A DNA stretch of 64,000 nt, from positions 124,963,494-125,027,493 of the forward strand of contig NC_081552.1 in assembly GCF_963082655.1 (NCBI RefSeq), written 5' to 3'. The translations under genes were made by a program, and so were the position numbers. Below, piece by piece: positions 11,410 to 23,857 of the stretch. The DNA comes from Stomoxys calcitrans. Its lineage: Eukaryota > Arthropoda > Insecta > Diptera > Muscidae. Each line of letters begins with the position of its first letter. Position 1 is the first letter of the stretch. The notes beneath the pieces are model-generated. The model had not been told where the DNA came from. It saw only the letters and a list, made by a program, of their open reading frames with translations, and ran no database searches.

Positions 11410-12566
11410 CCGTCATTCATCTAACTGACTTACGATTCGAAGCTATTGTGAGCAGTGATGCTAATTCATATCATCAGATATGGGGAAATTCAAATGGTAA
11501 TGAAAGATGTGATCTACATATCGAATAAACAATTAGTTAAAGTCTGGCGATTTATTGGAAAGGAAATAGACCGTTCTTTGTTGCCAGGAACGGGCAAGAG
11601 GTACTGCAAAGAAAAATATGTATCTGGGAAGTCTAAACAAAAGGAAAGTAAGAAAAAAGTGAATGCTGTGGAGGACATTAATATGATTTTTGAGCGGATC
11701 ATGAATGACCGGAGAGCCTACCTTGATTCAGCATGAACCAAACCAAGTGGCAAGCAAACCAACCCAAGTGGCAAACAAAGATTACCATATTGCCCGACAG
11801 AACTGGTTGGTCTAGGGAAGGGATGCAGAAGGTTTTTCCAAAAGTCGAAAGCAATGAGGCCAACACATGACTGGGACACCTTTACGGCCGAGCTAAAAAG
11901 AACTCAGAACAAATCCTGGATGGGATTCTGCAACTACGTGAACTATACGTCTTAAAACTCTAGGCTACAGAAAGTTGGATGATGATCCATAGGGGAGTGA
12001 TGGGGAATGAAAAGGAGACCAATTGGTGTGACGGTGAGAAAACTGCCATTTACAAATTTGGTTAACCCGAAGACTTTCGGGTCGACGCGGTCCGAGTTAA
12101 GAGCGTGGGCTACGAACGCGAAACGGTCGGCTGGACGACGAAAATCCTATGGGGAATCCAGATTGTCAGAAGACGAGGCTATTACTGAAAGGAAGCAAAC
12201 AGGAGCTCAGTAAAGCTTTCGGTTTCATAACAGCACACATAAGACTACGAACTAACTTATGCAAAATCGGTGCGGTAAGTGATTGCCTGTGTGCATGCGG
12301 GAAAATTAATGAGACGTTGAAGCATTTCCTATGTCATTGCCCGGCTTTCGCGGCTAACAAACACCGGCACTAAGGTGGGAACACAATACAAGACATAAAC
12401 CAACTAAGGAAAATGGTAAGGAAAACAATTAGGGATTTTGTAAGCAGCACGGAATTTATGACTTAAATTTTTTTTCGAGATTACTTTTTAGTATTTAGAG
12501 TGCACAACAAGCCGACTACTGGCTTAGGTGTATGTCCATAGTGGCATGGGGCGTCTTAATATCCGC
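11410..12566 (+). pseudogene. LOA-like LINE relic: endonuclease piece plus C-terminal region
   Basis: Near 11,425-11,515 a plus-strand frame reads VSSDANSYHQIWG, the APE-endonuclease motif of LOA/Jockey-type LINEs, but it runs into a stop. About 11,815-11,950 matches the basic linker between endonuclease and RT. Reverse transcriptase is missing. From about 12,040 the C-terminal part is homologous to 46,340-46,870: LRAWATNA, TRLLLKG, HIRLRTNLCKIG and a Cys/His region ending HFLCHCPAFA. The 3' tail matches the 46.8-kb copy and a Helentron follows directly. 11,530-11,800 is unassigned. Confidence 0.65.
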
Positions 12567-13886
12567 ACCCTTTTTATACCCTCCACCATAAGATGGGGGG
12601 TATACTAATTTCGTCATTCTGTTTATAACTACTCGAAATATTCGTCTGAGACCCCATAAAGTATATATATTCTTGATCGTCGTGACATTTTATGTCGATC
12701 TAGCCATGTCCGTCCGTCTGTCCGTCCGTCCGTCTGTCTGTCGAAAGCACGCTAACTTCCGAAGGAGTTAAGCTAGCCACTTGAAATTTTGCACAAATAC
12801 TTCTTATTAGTGTAGGTCGGTTGGTATTGTAAATGGGCCATATCGGTCCATGTTTTGATATAGCTGCCATATAAACCGATCTTGGGTCTTGACTTCTTCA
12901 GCCTCTAGAGTGCGCAATTCTTATCCGATTGGGATGAAATTTTGCACGACGTGGTTTGTTATGATATCCAACAACTGTGCCAAGTATGGTTCAAATCAGT
13001 CCATAACCTGATATAGCTGCCATATAAACCGATCTGGGGTCTTGACTTCTTGAGCCTCTAGAGTGCGCAATTCTTATCCGATTGGAATGAAATTTTGCAC
13101 GACGTGTTTTGTTATGATACCCAACAACTGTGCCAAGTATGGTTCAAATCGGTCCATAACCTTATTTAGCTGTCATATTAACCGATCTTGGGTCTTGACT
13201 TCTTGAGCCTCTAGAGGGCGCAATTCTTATCAAATTTGAATGAATTTTGGCACGTAGTATTTTGTTATACTATCCAACAACTGTGCCAAATATGGTTCAA
13301 ATCGGTTCATAACCTGATATAGCTGTTATATAAACAGATCTGGGGACTTGACTTCTTGAGCTTCTAGAGGGCTCAATTTCTATCCGATTTGGCTGTAATT
13401 TCGCAAGACGTTTTTTATTGTTACTTTTAACAACTATGTCAAATAAAGTACAAGTCGGTTCATAACCTGATATAGCTGCCATATAAACCGATCTGGGATC
13501 TTGACATCTTGAGCCTCTAGAGGTCGCAATTATTATCCGATTTGCCTGAAATTTCGTACGACGGATTCTCTCATGACCATTAACATACGTGTTTATTATG
13601 GTCTGAATCGGTCTATAGGCCGATACAGCTCCCACAGCTCTTGAGCCAACAAAGGGCGCAATTCTTATTCGAACTGGCTGACATTTTACACAGGTCTCCA
13701 ACATATAATTTAATTGTGGTCCAAACCGGACCATATCTTGATATCACTCTAATAGCAGAGCAAATCTTCTCCTATATCCTTTTTTTGCCTAAGAAGAGAT
13801 GCCGGGAAAAGAACTCGACAAATGCGATCCATGGTGGAGGGTATATAAGATTCGGCCCGGCCGAACTTAGCACGCTTTTACTTGTT
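12567..13886 (+). mobile_element. Type A Helentron, complete
   Basis: It starts TTTTTATACCCTCCACCAT and ends GGTGGAGGGTATA, hairpin and GCGTGC complement, then ACTTGT. The core and (GTCC/GTCT)n tract are near 12,690-12,740 and the tandem 153-bp units run to about 13,750. It abuts the 3' end of the LINE relic. Confidence 0.8.
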
Positions 13887-14275
13887 TTAACCTTACCTAC
13901 TTATATTTAGGCGTCGCTCTCAATTTCTTGGTCGATGTCCCAGGAGGAAAGTCCTTCCGCACAAATATACATACACATAGTTCAAAGATAAGTACTCATG
14001 GCTAAGCAAACAAATTGTCAAAAATATTCACATATTATCTTAGTTGAACACTATTTTCTCCTTTCAATATTTGTTTTTAACACAAAAGCAAACTTTAATA
14101 CTGTTTCATCAAAGATGGTCATGCTTTTGTGTTTAGATTTGACAAATTCTATTAATAGACACAAAATTCTAACGGATGGGAGTTAGTCAAGTAATTATGT
14201 GGCACAGAGCGTATGCTTCTGATTTACAATACAAAGGTCCCGTGTTAAAATTGTCAATTTTTTATCACTATATTA
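13887..14275. other. Unannotated spacer with a weak tRNA-like relic
   Basis: AT-rich. About 14,180-14,253 loosely resembles a tRNA-derived head (GCGTATGCTTC, then GGTCCCGTGTT), but no good B box is present. Nothing else recognised. Confidence 0.3.
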
Positions 14276-15600
14276 GGGAGCTGCTATTCGCAACCCTGGA
14301 AACAGGCAAGAGTAGTCCCAATACCGAAAAATAATCAAGAATTTAGACCTATAGCCATACTTCCAAACATTTCGAAGATATTTCAACACCTTTTGAACTA
14401 ACAAATTTAGAAGCATATATATACCTCCAATCAGGATTCGGACCGAAGCGCAGTTGCACTACAATTTTGAAAGTGGTTGAAGATATAAGAAATAATATTG
14501 ACCGCAACAAAATCACTGTTCTGGTTCTTTTAGATCACACTAAGGCGTTTGACTCTGTTGAACCCAAAATTCTCTGTCTCAAACTTAAACATTTTTTTTT
14601 AAATTTTCCGAATCATCAACAAATCTGATTCTTTCTTATCGTTCTAATCGTAGTCAGTCTGTATCAGTTGGAAATCGTAATTCTAGATGCCTTAAGTTTT
14701 GAGCAGCGTCTCACAACGTTCAATATTAGACCCTCTCCTGTTTTCTTTATACAGCAATGATCTTCCCAAACAGTTGCAGAGTTGTAGTATTTATATGTAT
14801 GCCGATGATGTTTAATTAAATGTAATCACGTCAGCTGAGAAAATAAATGATACCATAGTGCGTCTGAATAACGACCTTGACAGAATTAATGCGTGGGCAA
14901 ATGCGAGTGGCCTTTTTTTTTGAATCCATCGAAGTCAAAATATATACCCATTTCCATAAATCGCACAATAATGCCGCTAAATCTTAATATTGCAATTAAT
15001 CGATATAATGACCTCAGCGAGTAATATTGGGGTAGTTTTTGATGATATATTATCATGGGCTTATCGTTTTATTGGCAAAACGTATGGTGTATTAAGGACC
15101 TTGTATATGAGTCGCTCGTATACTCCCAAAGAAATCAGAATGCTCTTGGCCAAAACATATATCCTGCCAAAACTTTTATATTCTTTTGAAATTTTTCCTA
15201 ATTGTGACACAGTGCTTAAAAATAAATAACATGTTGCCTCTAATGGTGTTGCTAGATATGTTTTTGGTTTGCGTAGGAGAGATCGGATATTGGATTTTGC
15301 CAGACAGTTATTTGATGTCACTTTCGATGCATACCTTAAAATACGTACGCTGCTGGCACTACACAAAATAATATATACTAATAAGCCGTCTTATTTATCT
15401 GCTATACTTCATTCAAATACTACACCAATATCGGATATCAGAGCAAGAGTTTTTTATTAGTACAATACGCCTCTGGAAAACTCTTCCCATTAATATCCAA
15501 ACTTTATGTAACGAAAAAGAGTTTAAATCTTCGATTTTTAATATATATTCAATCCTTTCTAATCAATTTATGAAGAATCCATTCAATTTATGAAGAATCA
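14276..15600 (+). pseudogene. Jockey/CR1-type LINE reverse transcriptase relic
   Basis: Broken frames give the RT motifs in order: VVPIPKNN and FRPIAILPNISKIF near 14,300; SGFRPKRSCTTIL and VLLDHTKAFDSV near 14,430-14,560; YSNDLPKQ and the catalytic YADDV near 14,800. Later thumb-like segments include GVLRTLYMSRSYTPKEIRMLLAKTYILPKLLYSFEI (split over 15,080-15,200) and RDRILDFARQL near 15,275. Multiple frameshifts and stops make it dead. The region resembles the minus-strand fragment at 28.9-29.5 kb. There is no endonuclease, so it is 5' truncated. Confidence 0.75.
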
Positions 15601-15881
15601 GAATCAATCCATTTTAACCATTTTTTATCTAATTTAATATTTTTATATATAATTAATTCATATTAGTTTTGCTACACAAGTTAAACAAAATCTTGAGCTA
15701 ATTTATTTATTTAATATAATCCTTTCGTTAATACACATTGTTAAAATGCATATGTACTAAAATTTTGGTTATTAGTTATTTTATATAATTCAAAAACTAT
15801 TTTTTTGTTCTTTCGTTAATTTGACCTCTGAAATTTTCTTTGCTGCTTTCAAATTGTTAAAATAAAAATAATTCACTCAAT
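15601..15881. other. AT-rich spacer
   Basis: Very AT-rich, probably the 3' trailing part of the LINE relic or intergenic DNA. Nothing further recognised. Confidence 0.3.
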
Positions 15882-16900
15882 TTTTATACCCTCCACCATA
15901 GGGGGTATGCTAATAATTTCGTCATTCTGTTTGTAACTACTCGAAATATTCAACTGAAACCCCATAAAGTGCATATATTCTTGATCGTCGCGACATTTTA
16001 TGTCGATCTAGCCATATCTGTCCGTCCATCCGTCTGTCTGTCGAAAGCACGCTAACTTCCGAAGGAGTAAAGCTAGCCGCTTGAAATTTTGCACAAATAC
16101 TTCTTAATAGTGTAGGTCGGTTGGTATTGTAAATGGCTATATCGGTCCATGTTTTGATATAGCTGCCATATAAACCGATCTTGGGTCTTGACTTCTTGAT
16201 CCTCTAGAGTGCGCAATTCTTATCCGATTGAAATGAAATTTTGCGCCACGTGTTTTGTTATGATATCCAACAACTGTGCCAAGTATGGTTCAAATCGGTT
16301 CATAACCTGATATAGCTGTCATATAAACAAGATATGGGGATTTGACTACTTGAGCTTCTAGAGGGCGCCATTCCTATCCGATCTGGCTGAAATTTTGCAT
16401 GACGTATTTTATTTTTACTTTCAACAACTGTGTCAAATAAGGTTCAAACCGGTTCATAACCTGATGTAGCTGTCATATAAACCGATCTGGGATCTTGACT
16501 TCTTGAGTCTGTAGAGGTCGCAATTATTATCCGATTTGCCTGAAATTTTGTACGACGGATTCTCTCATGACCATCAGCATACGTGTTTATTATGGTCTGA
16601 ATCGGTCTATAGCCCGATACAGCTCCCATATAAATCGATCTCTCTATTTTACTTCTTGAGCCCCCAAAGGGCGCAATTCTTATTCGAATTGGCTGACATT
16701 TTACACAGGTCTCCAACATATAATTTAATTGTGGTCCAAAGCGGACCATATCTTGATATCGCTCTAATAGCAGAGCAAATCTTTTCTTATATCCTGTTTT
16801 GCCTAAGAAGAGATGCCGGGAAAGTAACTCAACAAATGTGATCAATGGTGGACGGTATATAAGATTCGGCCCGGCCGAACTTAGCACGCTTTTACTTGTT
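15882..16900 (+). mobile_element. Type A Helentron, complete but short array
   Basis: TTTTTATACCCTCCACCATA is at the left, and hairpin TTCGGCCCGGCCGAA plus ACTTGT at the right. The left local repeat has a small deletion (ATAGGGGGTATG). Only about four 153-bp units remain. The inner right repeat is GGTGGACGGTATA, with one change. Confidence 0.8.
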
Positions 16901-17161
16901 ACTTTATAATTAAGTTGCAAATCAAAACTGTACGATTACCTTCCCCATACTTTATACAAGACCTACTCATTTGTATGGGTTTTATCACAATTAAAATAAA
17001 CACAATACAATACAAATTAGTATCGGACTGCACACTTTTATGTGAGAGAAGTATCCTCGGTGTTTTTTAATTATCTTTTCAATTTGAATGTAAATTGCTC
17101 TTTCGTCAAAGAAAAAACCGCTCACTATCTCATCTCAGTAAATCTTACTTTAATAAAGTTA
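16901..17161. other. Spacer, possible SINE-tail scrap
   Basis: AT-rich. ATCGGACTGCAC and GTGAGAGAAG at about 17,023-17,052 resemble the tail of the SINE family. Otherwise nothing. Confidence 0.3.
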
Positions 17162-17187
17162 CTAGCTGACCCGGGCCCCCTCCGCCT
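17162..17187 (-). mobile_element. Helitron type E 3' terminus (minus strand)
   Basis: CTAG at 17,162-17,165 preceded by host A, then GGGCCCCCTCCGC, is the complement of the type E 3' end. A Helentron is inserted immediately after. The body of this Helitron resumes at 18,390. Confidence 0.6.
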
Positions 17188-18389
17188 TTTTATACCCTCC
17201 ACCATAAGATGGGGGGTATACTAATTTCGTCATTCTGTTTGTAACTACTCGAAATATTCTTCTGAGAACCCATAAAGTATATATTCTTGATCGTCGTGAA
17301 ATTTTATGTCGATCTAGCCATGTCCGTCCGTCTGTCCGTCCGTCCATCCGTCCGTCTGTCTGTCGAAAGCACGCTTACTTCCGAAGGAGTAAAGCTAGCC
17401 GCTTGAAATTTTGCACAAATACTTCTTATTAGTGTAGGTCAGCTGTAGGTATTGTAAATGGGCCATATCGGTGCATGTTTTGATATAGCTGCCATATAAA
17501 CCGATCTTGGGTCTTGACTTCTTGAGCCTCTAGAGTGCGCAATTCTTATCCGATTGGAATGAAATTTTGCACGACGTGTTTTGTTATTATATCCAACAAC
17601 TGTGCCAAGTATGGTTCAAGTCGGTCTATAACCTTATATAGCTGTCATATAAACCGATCTGGGGTCTTGACTTCTTGAGCCTCTAGACTGCGCAATTCTT
17701 ATCCGCTTGGAATAAAATTTTGCACGACGTGTTTTGTTATGATATCCAATAACTGTGCCAAATATGGTTCAAATCGGTTCATAACCTTATATAGCTGTCA
17801 TATAAACCGATCTTGGGTCTTGACTTCTTGACTTCTTGAGCCTCTAAAGGGCGCAATTCTTATCCAATTTGAATGAATTTTGGTACGTAGTATTTTGTTA
17901 TGATATCCAACAACTGTGCCAAATATGGTTCAAATCGGTTCATAACCTGATTTAGCTGTCATATAAACAAATCTGGGGACTTGACTTCTTGAGCTTTTAG
18001 AGGGCGCAATTCCTATCCGATTTGGCTGAAATTTTGTACGACTTCTCTGATGACCATTAACATACGTGTTTATTATGGTCTGAATCGGTGTATAGCTCGA
18101 TACAGCTCCCATATAAATCGATCTCTCTATTTTACTTCTTGAGCCCACAAAGAGCGCAATTCTTATTCGAATTGGCTGACATTTTACACAGGTCTCCAAC
18201 ATAAATATAATTTAATTGGGGTCCAAACCTGACCATATCTTAATATCGCTCTAATAGCAGAGCAAATCTTTTCTTATATCCTTTTTTTTTGCCTAAGAAG
18301 AGATGCCGGGAAAAGAACTCGACAAATGCGATCCATGGTGGAGGGTATATAAGATTCGGCCCGGCCGAACTTAGTGCGCTTTTACTTGT
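17188..18389 (+). mobile_element. Type A Helentron inside a Helitron (first duplicate)
   Basis: Complete ends and the usual core (here GTCGTGAAATTTTATGTC), GTCC/GTCT tract and 153-bp units. Private variants TTCTTCTGAGAACCC and a shortened TA tract are shared only with the copy at 19,667. Confidence 0.8.
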
Positions 18390-19297
18390 TTTACTTTATA
18401 TGGAACAAAAGTTTCCTTGGAATATTTATTTTCGACAATTGAAGATCTTTTAGTGAAGTACCATGCTACGAAAATAGTATATCGCTTGACTAACAGTTTA
18501 ACGATATAAGTGCCTTTATATGAATCCCATATGATCTTTATTGGTCTACGAATTTAAGTTTGGATGTAAGGTGTACTCCATTCTTAAAATACTTCATTTC
18601 AGCCTGATATTCTCATGTTGTCTGATTTAGTGATGTTTTAGGTGGAGAGGTGGTTCCCCATATACTTGGCTCTGAGACAATATCAGCATCGTGCATTTCT
18701 CTGAAATACCGTTTATTTAAACCCCATATTGCCATTAGCTTAAGAGGAGTTTACAAGATGAGGCGTCCCCCAAATACATGGCTCCAAAATAGGTTGTCAA
18801 ATTCGTTTTCTAATCTCAAATACCTTTCATTTGAGCCACATAATGGCATGGTCGAAAAATTTTTACACGTTGGGGGGTGTTTTGGGGAAGGAGTGATGCC
18901 CTAAATATATGGTCCTTCATTTGGATATCAAATTCGTATTCTAGTCCCAAATACCTTTATTTGAGCTCCATATTGCGATGGTTACTAAAAAATTGCTGTT
19001 TGTGGGGTATTTTGGGTATAAATTCTTGCTCTACCCCCAATACCTTTCATTTAATCTCCACATTGACATGGTCGGTAAATATGCCCGATTAAGGGGTGTT
19101 TTGGGGATTGGGGTGGTCATCCAAATACTAAGCCCGGAAATTATATCAGCAACGTGCTCTATTTTCATATATCTACATATGATTGCCATTGCCCTCAAAA
19201 TTAAATATCAAATTCGTTTTCTAATCCCATTTAAACTCCTTACTTCAAAAGTCAGCAAATATGTCCGGTTTGGAGTATTGGCCCTAAAAACTATGAA
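18390..19297 (-). mobile_element. Helitron type E body (minus strand), first duplicate
   Basis: A non-tandem internal region (also found inverted at about 48,750-48,920) is followed by units with CCTTTCATTTGAGCC and GGGGTGTTTTGGGG. No termini. It is broken at 19,297 by the inverted family F segment. Confidence 0.65.
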
Positions 19298-19666
19298 AAC
19301 AAAAACAATCTTCGATTGAAGGAAGACATTAGTGCTAATTATTGTTCACATATAGCACCAATGAAAAAGTATTTACACCTTAATGACTGATCTTTGTTCG
19401 CTTTTTCGCGATTACTTTTCAAAACATTAAAAAAATTTCAATGATAACATAATTCTTTTTTAAAATTGTATCATAAGAAATGAGGGGATGTCCTACTAAA
19501 TGAAATAATCAAATTTTTTAAGCGGAATGCTATCAAACTCCATATATTGTAAAAAACATCGGCGAAACGATGGCTACAAACAGGCGGAAAAGTACTACTC
19601 TGCTTATCGTGAGGAAAATGGCAAAAAAGCCAAGTGGCAACACTTGAAACCATTGCCGCTATTATT
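19298..19666 (-). repeat. Repeat family F, copy 3, inverted relative to 3.6-4.0 kb
   Basis: Reverse complement of 3,563-4,007 with an internal ~95-bp deletion. It begins after a short filler (AACAAAAACAATCTTCG). It is followed by a Helentron end that carries the same CCCTCAACC variant found at the 3,562 junction, so the duplicated inverted block includes part of that Helentron. Confidence 0.75.
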
Positions 19667-20882
19667 TTTATACCCTCAACCATAAGATGGGGGTATACTA
19701 ATTTCGTCATTCTGTTTGTAACTACTCGAAATATTCTTCTGAGAACCCATAAAGTATATATTCTTGATCGTCGTGAAATTTTATGTCGATCTAGCCATGT
19801 CCGTCCGTCTGTCCGTCCGTCCATCCGTCCGTCCGTCCGTCTGTCTGTCGAAAGCACGCTTACTTCCGAAGGAGTAAAGCTAGCCGCTTGAAATTTTGCA
19901 CAAATACTTCTTATTAGTGTAGGTCAGCTGTAGGTATTGTAAATGGGCCATATCGATGCATGTTTTGATATAGCTGCCATATAAACCGATCTTGGGTCTT
20001 GACTTCTTGACTTCTTGAGCCTCTAGAGTGCGCAATTCTTATCCGATTGGAATGAAATTTTGCACGACGTGTTTTGTTATTATATCCAACAACTGTGCCA
20101 AGTATGGTTCAAGTCGGTCTATAACCTTATATAGCTGTCATATAAACCGATCTGGGGTCTTGACTTCTTGAGCCTCTAGACTGCGCAATTCTTATCCGCT
20201 TGGAATAAAATTTTGCACGACGTGTTTTGTTATGATATCCAATAACTGTGCCAAATATGGTTCAAATCGGTTCATAACCTTATATAGCTGTCATATAAAC
20301 CGATCTTGGGTCTTGACTTCTTGACTTCTTGAGCCTCTAAAGGGCGCAATTCTTATCCAATTTGAATGAATTTTGGTACGTAGTATTTTGTTATGATATC
20401 CAACAACTGTGCCAAATATGGTTCAAATCGGTTCATAACCTGATTTAGCTGTCATATAAACAAATCTGGGGACTTGACTTCTTGAGCTTTTAGAGGGCGC
20501 AATTCCTATCCGATTTGGCTGAAATTTTGTACGACTTCTCTGATGACCATTAACATACGTGTTTATTATGGTCTGAATCGGTGTATAGCTCGATACAGCT
20601 CCCATATAAATCGATCTCTCTATTTTACTTCTTGAGCCCACAAAGAGCGCAATTCTTATTCGAATTGGCTGACATTTTACACAGGTCTCCAACATAAATA
20701 TAATTTAATTGGGGTCCAAACCTGACCATATCTTAATATCGCTCTAATAGCAGAGCAAATCTTTTCTTATATCCTTTTTTTTTGCCTAAGAAGAGATGCC
20801 GGGAAAAGAACTCGACAAATGCGATCCATGGTGGAGGGTATATAAGATTCGGCCCGGCCGAACTTAGTGCGCTTTTACTTGT
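19667..20882 (+). mobile_element. Type A Helentron (second duplicate, hybrid 5' end)
   Basis: The first ~25 bp (CCCTCAACCATAAG, five Gs) match the reverse complement of the 3,562 Helentron end. From TTCTTCTGAGAACCC (19,732 on) it matches the 17,188 copy. The switch lies within about 19,692-19,736, a stretch common to all type A elements. The rest, including hairpin and ACTTGT, is as in copy 1. Confidence 0.8.
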
Positions 20883-21790
20883 TTTACTTTATATGGAACA
20901 AAAGTTTCCTTGGAATATTTATTTTCGACAATTGAAGATCTTTTAGTGAAGTACCATGCTACGAAAATAGTATATCGCTTGACTAACAGTTTAACGATAT
21001 AAGTGCCTTTATATGAATCCCATATGATCTTTATTGGTCTACGAATTTAAGTTTGGATGTAAGGTGTACTCCATTCTTAAAATACTTCATTTCAGCCTGA
21101 TATTCTCATGTTGTCTGATTTAGTGATGTTTTAGGTGGAGAGGTGGTTCCCCATATACTTGGCTCTGAGACAATATCAGCATCGTGCATTTCTCTGAAAT
21201 ACCGTTTATTTAAACCCCATATTGCCATTAGCTTAAGAGGAGTTTACAAGATGAGGCGTCCCCCAAATACATGGCTCCAAAATAGGTTGTCAAATTCGTT
21301 TTCTAATCTCAAATACCTTTCATTTGAGCCACATAATGGCATGGTCGAAAAATTTTTACACGTTGGGGGGTGTTTTGGGGAAGGAGTGATGCCCTAAATA
21401 TATGGTCCTTCATTTGGATATCAAATTCGTATTCTAGTCCCAAATACCTTTATTTGAGCTCCATATTGCGATGGTTACTAAAAAATTGCTGTTTGTGGGG
21501 TATTTTGGGTATAAATTCTTGCTCTACCCCCAATACCTTTCATTTAATCTCCACATTGACATGGTCGGTAAATATGCCCGATTAAGGGGTGTTTTGGGGA
21601 TTGGGGTGGTCATCCAAATACTAAGCCCGGAAATTATATCAGCAACGTGCTCTATTTTCATATATCTACATATGATTGCCATTGCCCTCAAAATTAAATA
21701 TCAAATTCGTTTTCTAATCCCATTTAAACTCCTTACTTCAAAAGTCAGCAAATATGTCCGGTTTGGAGTATTGGCCCTAAAAACTATGAA
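19667..21790 (+). repeat. Segmental duplication, copy 2
   Basis: See the copy at 17,188. This copy continues past the duplication end into further Helitron units (21,791-22,532), so it holds the ancestral right flank while copy 1 is cut off. Confidence 0.85.
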
Positions 21791-22532
21791 TTTTTAGCTC
21801 CACTCTCTTTAAGACCCAAATTGTCTTGGTGAGCAAATACGTCCTATTTGGGGGTTGTTATGGTGATGGGACGTCCGCTAGACAGTTGGTACCTAATGTT
21901 GATATCAGATACGTGGTCTACTCTCACAAACCTTTAATTTTAGCCCCATATTTCCATAGTCGGCAAACATGACCGGTTTGGGGGATGGGCGGCCACTCAG
22001 TGAGTTAGCCTTGGAAATATATATCGGAATCGTGTTCCACTTTAAAAACCTTCTTATTTGAGCCCCATATTGCAATAGTCAGAAAATACTTACTATTTGG
22101 GTGGTGTTGTTGGGGTGGGGTGGCCTATAGACACTTTTCCCGAATATTGAGATCAAATTCGTGCTTTATTCCCAAAGACCTTTCATTTGAGCCCTATATT
22201 GCCATGGACGTAAATTTGTCCCGTATGGGGGATGTTTTTGGGGAGAGGTGGCCCCCCAAACACTTGGTCCCATATTTGGATATCAGATTAGTATTCTACA
22301 TTCCAATACCTTTTATTTAAGCCCCATATTGCCATGGTTAGTTAATAAGATCTGTTTGGGGGGTGGTTTTGAAAAAGGGGTGGACCCCAGAAACGTGGCC
22401 CCACATTTGGATATCAGATTCTTATTCTACTCGCAAATACCTTTCATTTGAGTCCCATATTGCCATGGTCGTTAAATATGTCCAATTTAGGAGTATTTTG
22501 GAGCATGTATAATATTGACTTACGAAATGCTA
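20883..22532 (-). mobile_element. Helitron type E body (minus strand), longer copy
   Basis: About ten units of 120-131 bp with CCCCATATTGCCATGG and C-rich/G-rich stretches. Spacings between the later GCCATGG motifs are 129, 130 and 131 bp. No 5' TC end is seen; a Helentron interrupts it at 22,533. Confidence 0.65.
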
Positions 22533-23857
22533 TTTTTATACCCTCCACCATAAGATGGGGGGTATACTAATTTCGTCATTCTGTTTGTATCTACTCGAAA
22601 TATTCGTCTGAGACCCCATAAAGTATATATATTCTTGATCGTCGCGACATTTTATGTCGATCTTATCATGTCCGTCCGTCTGTCCGTCCGTCCGTCTGTC
22701 TGTCGAAAGCACACTAACTTCGGAAGCCGCTACCCGCTTAAAATTTTGCACAAATACTTTTATTAGTGTAGGTCGGTTGGTATTGCAAATGGGCCATATC
22801 GGTCCATGTTTTGATATAGCTGCCATATAAACCGATCTTGGGTCTTGAATTCTTGAGCGTCTAGAGTGCGCAATTCTTATCCGATTGGAATGAAATTTTG
22901 CACGACGTGTTTTGTTATGATATCCAACAACAGTGCCAAGTATGGTTTAAATCGGTCCATAACCTGATATAGCTGTCATATAAACCGATCTTGGGTCTTG
23001 ACTTCCTGAGTCTCTAGCGTACGCAATTCTTATCCGATCAGAATGAAATTTTGCACGACGTGTTTTGTTATGATATCCAACAACTGTGCTAAGTATGGTT
23101 TAAATCGGTCCATAACCTGATATAGCTGTCATATAAACCGATCTTGGGTCTTGACTTCTTGAGTCTCTAGCGTACGCAATTCTTATCCGATCAGAATGAA
23201 ATTTTGCACGACGTGTTTTGTTATGATATCCAACAACTGTGCTAAGTATGCTTTAAATCGGTCCATAACCTAATATAGCTGCCATATAAACCGATCTGGG
23301 GATTTGACTTCTTAAGCTTCTAGAGGTCGCAATTCCTATCCGATTTGGATGAAATTTTGGATGTATTTTATTTTTACTTTCAACAACTGTGTCAAATAAG
23401 GTTCAAACCTGTTCATAACCTGATATAGCTGCCATATAAACCGATCTGGGATCTTGACTTCTTGACCCCTAGAGGTCGCAATTATTATCCGATATGCCTG
23501 AAATTTTGTACGACAGATCCTCTCATGACCATCAACGAACGTGTTTATTATGGTCTGAATCGGTCTATAGCCCGATACAGATCCCATATAAATCGTTCTC
23601 TCTATTTTACTTCGTGAGCCCCAATGGGCGCAATTCTTATACGAATTGGCTGGAATTTTACACAGGTGTTCAACATATAATTTAATTGTGGTCCCAACCG
23701 GACCATATCTTGATATCGTTTTAATAGCAGAGCAACTCTTTTCTTATATCCTTTTTTGCCTAAGAAGAGATGCCAGGAAAAAAACTCGACAAATGCGATC
23801 CATGGTGGAGGGTATATAAGATTAGGCCCGGCCGAACTTAGCACGCTTTTACTTGTT
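22533..23857 (+). mobile_element. Type A Helentron, complete
   Basis: TTTTTATACCCTCCACCAT at the left, GTCC/GTCT tract near 22,670-22,705, and about six units. Two consecutive units share the private variant CTCTAGCGTACGCAATTC, indicating recent unit duplication within the element. A hairpin variant (TTAGGCCCGGCCGAA) and ACTTGT close it. Confidence 0.8.

Larger units (their letters stand above)
17188..19297 (+). repeat. Segmental duplication, copy 1
   Basis: A Helentron plus flanking Helitron body. It is repeated at 19,667-21,790 with a constant offset of 2,493 bp from about 17,520 onward and almost no substitutions. Copy 2 carries two 8-bp expansions (an extra GTCCGTCC and an extra ACTTCTTG). 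Homology ends at ACTATGAA. Confidence 0.85.

Noticed and set aside
14180..14253. A second tRNA-derived SINE family
   Set aside because: Only loose similarity to a tRNA head; the B-box position reads GTGTTAAAATT and no body repeat is found elsewhere in the window.
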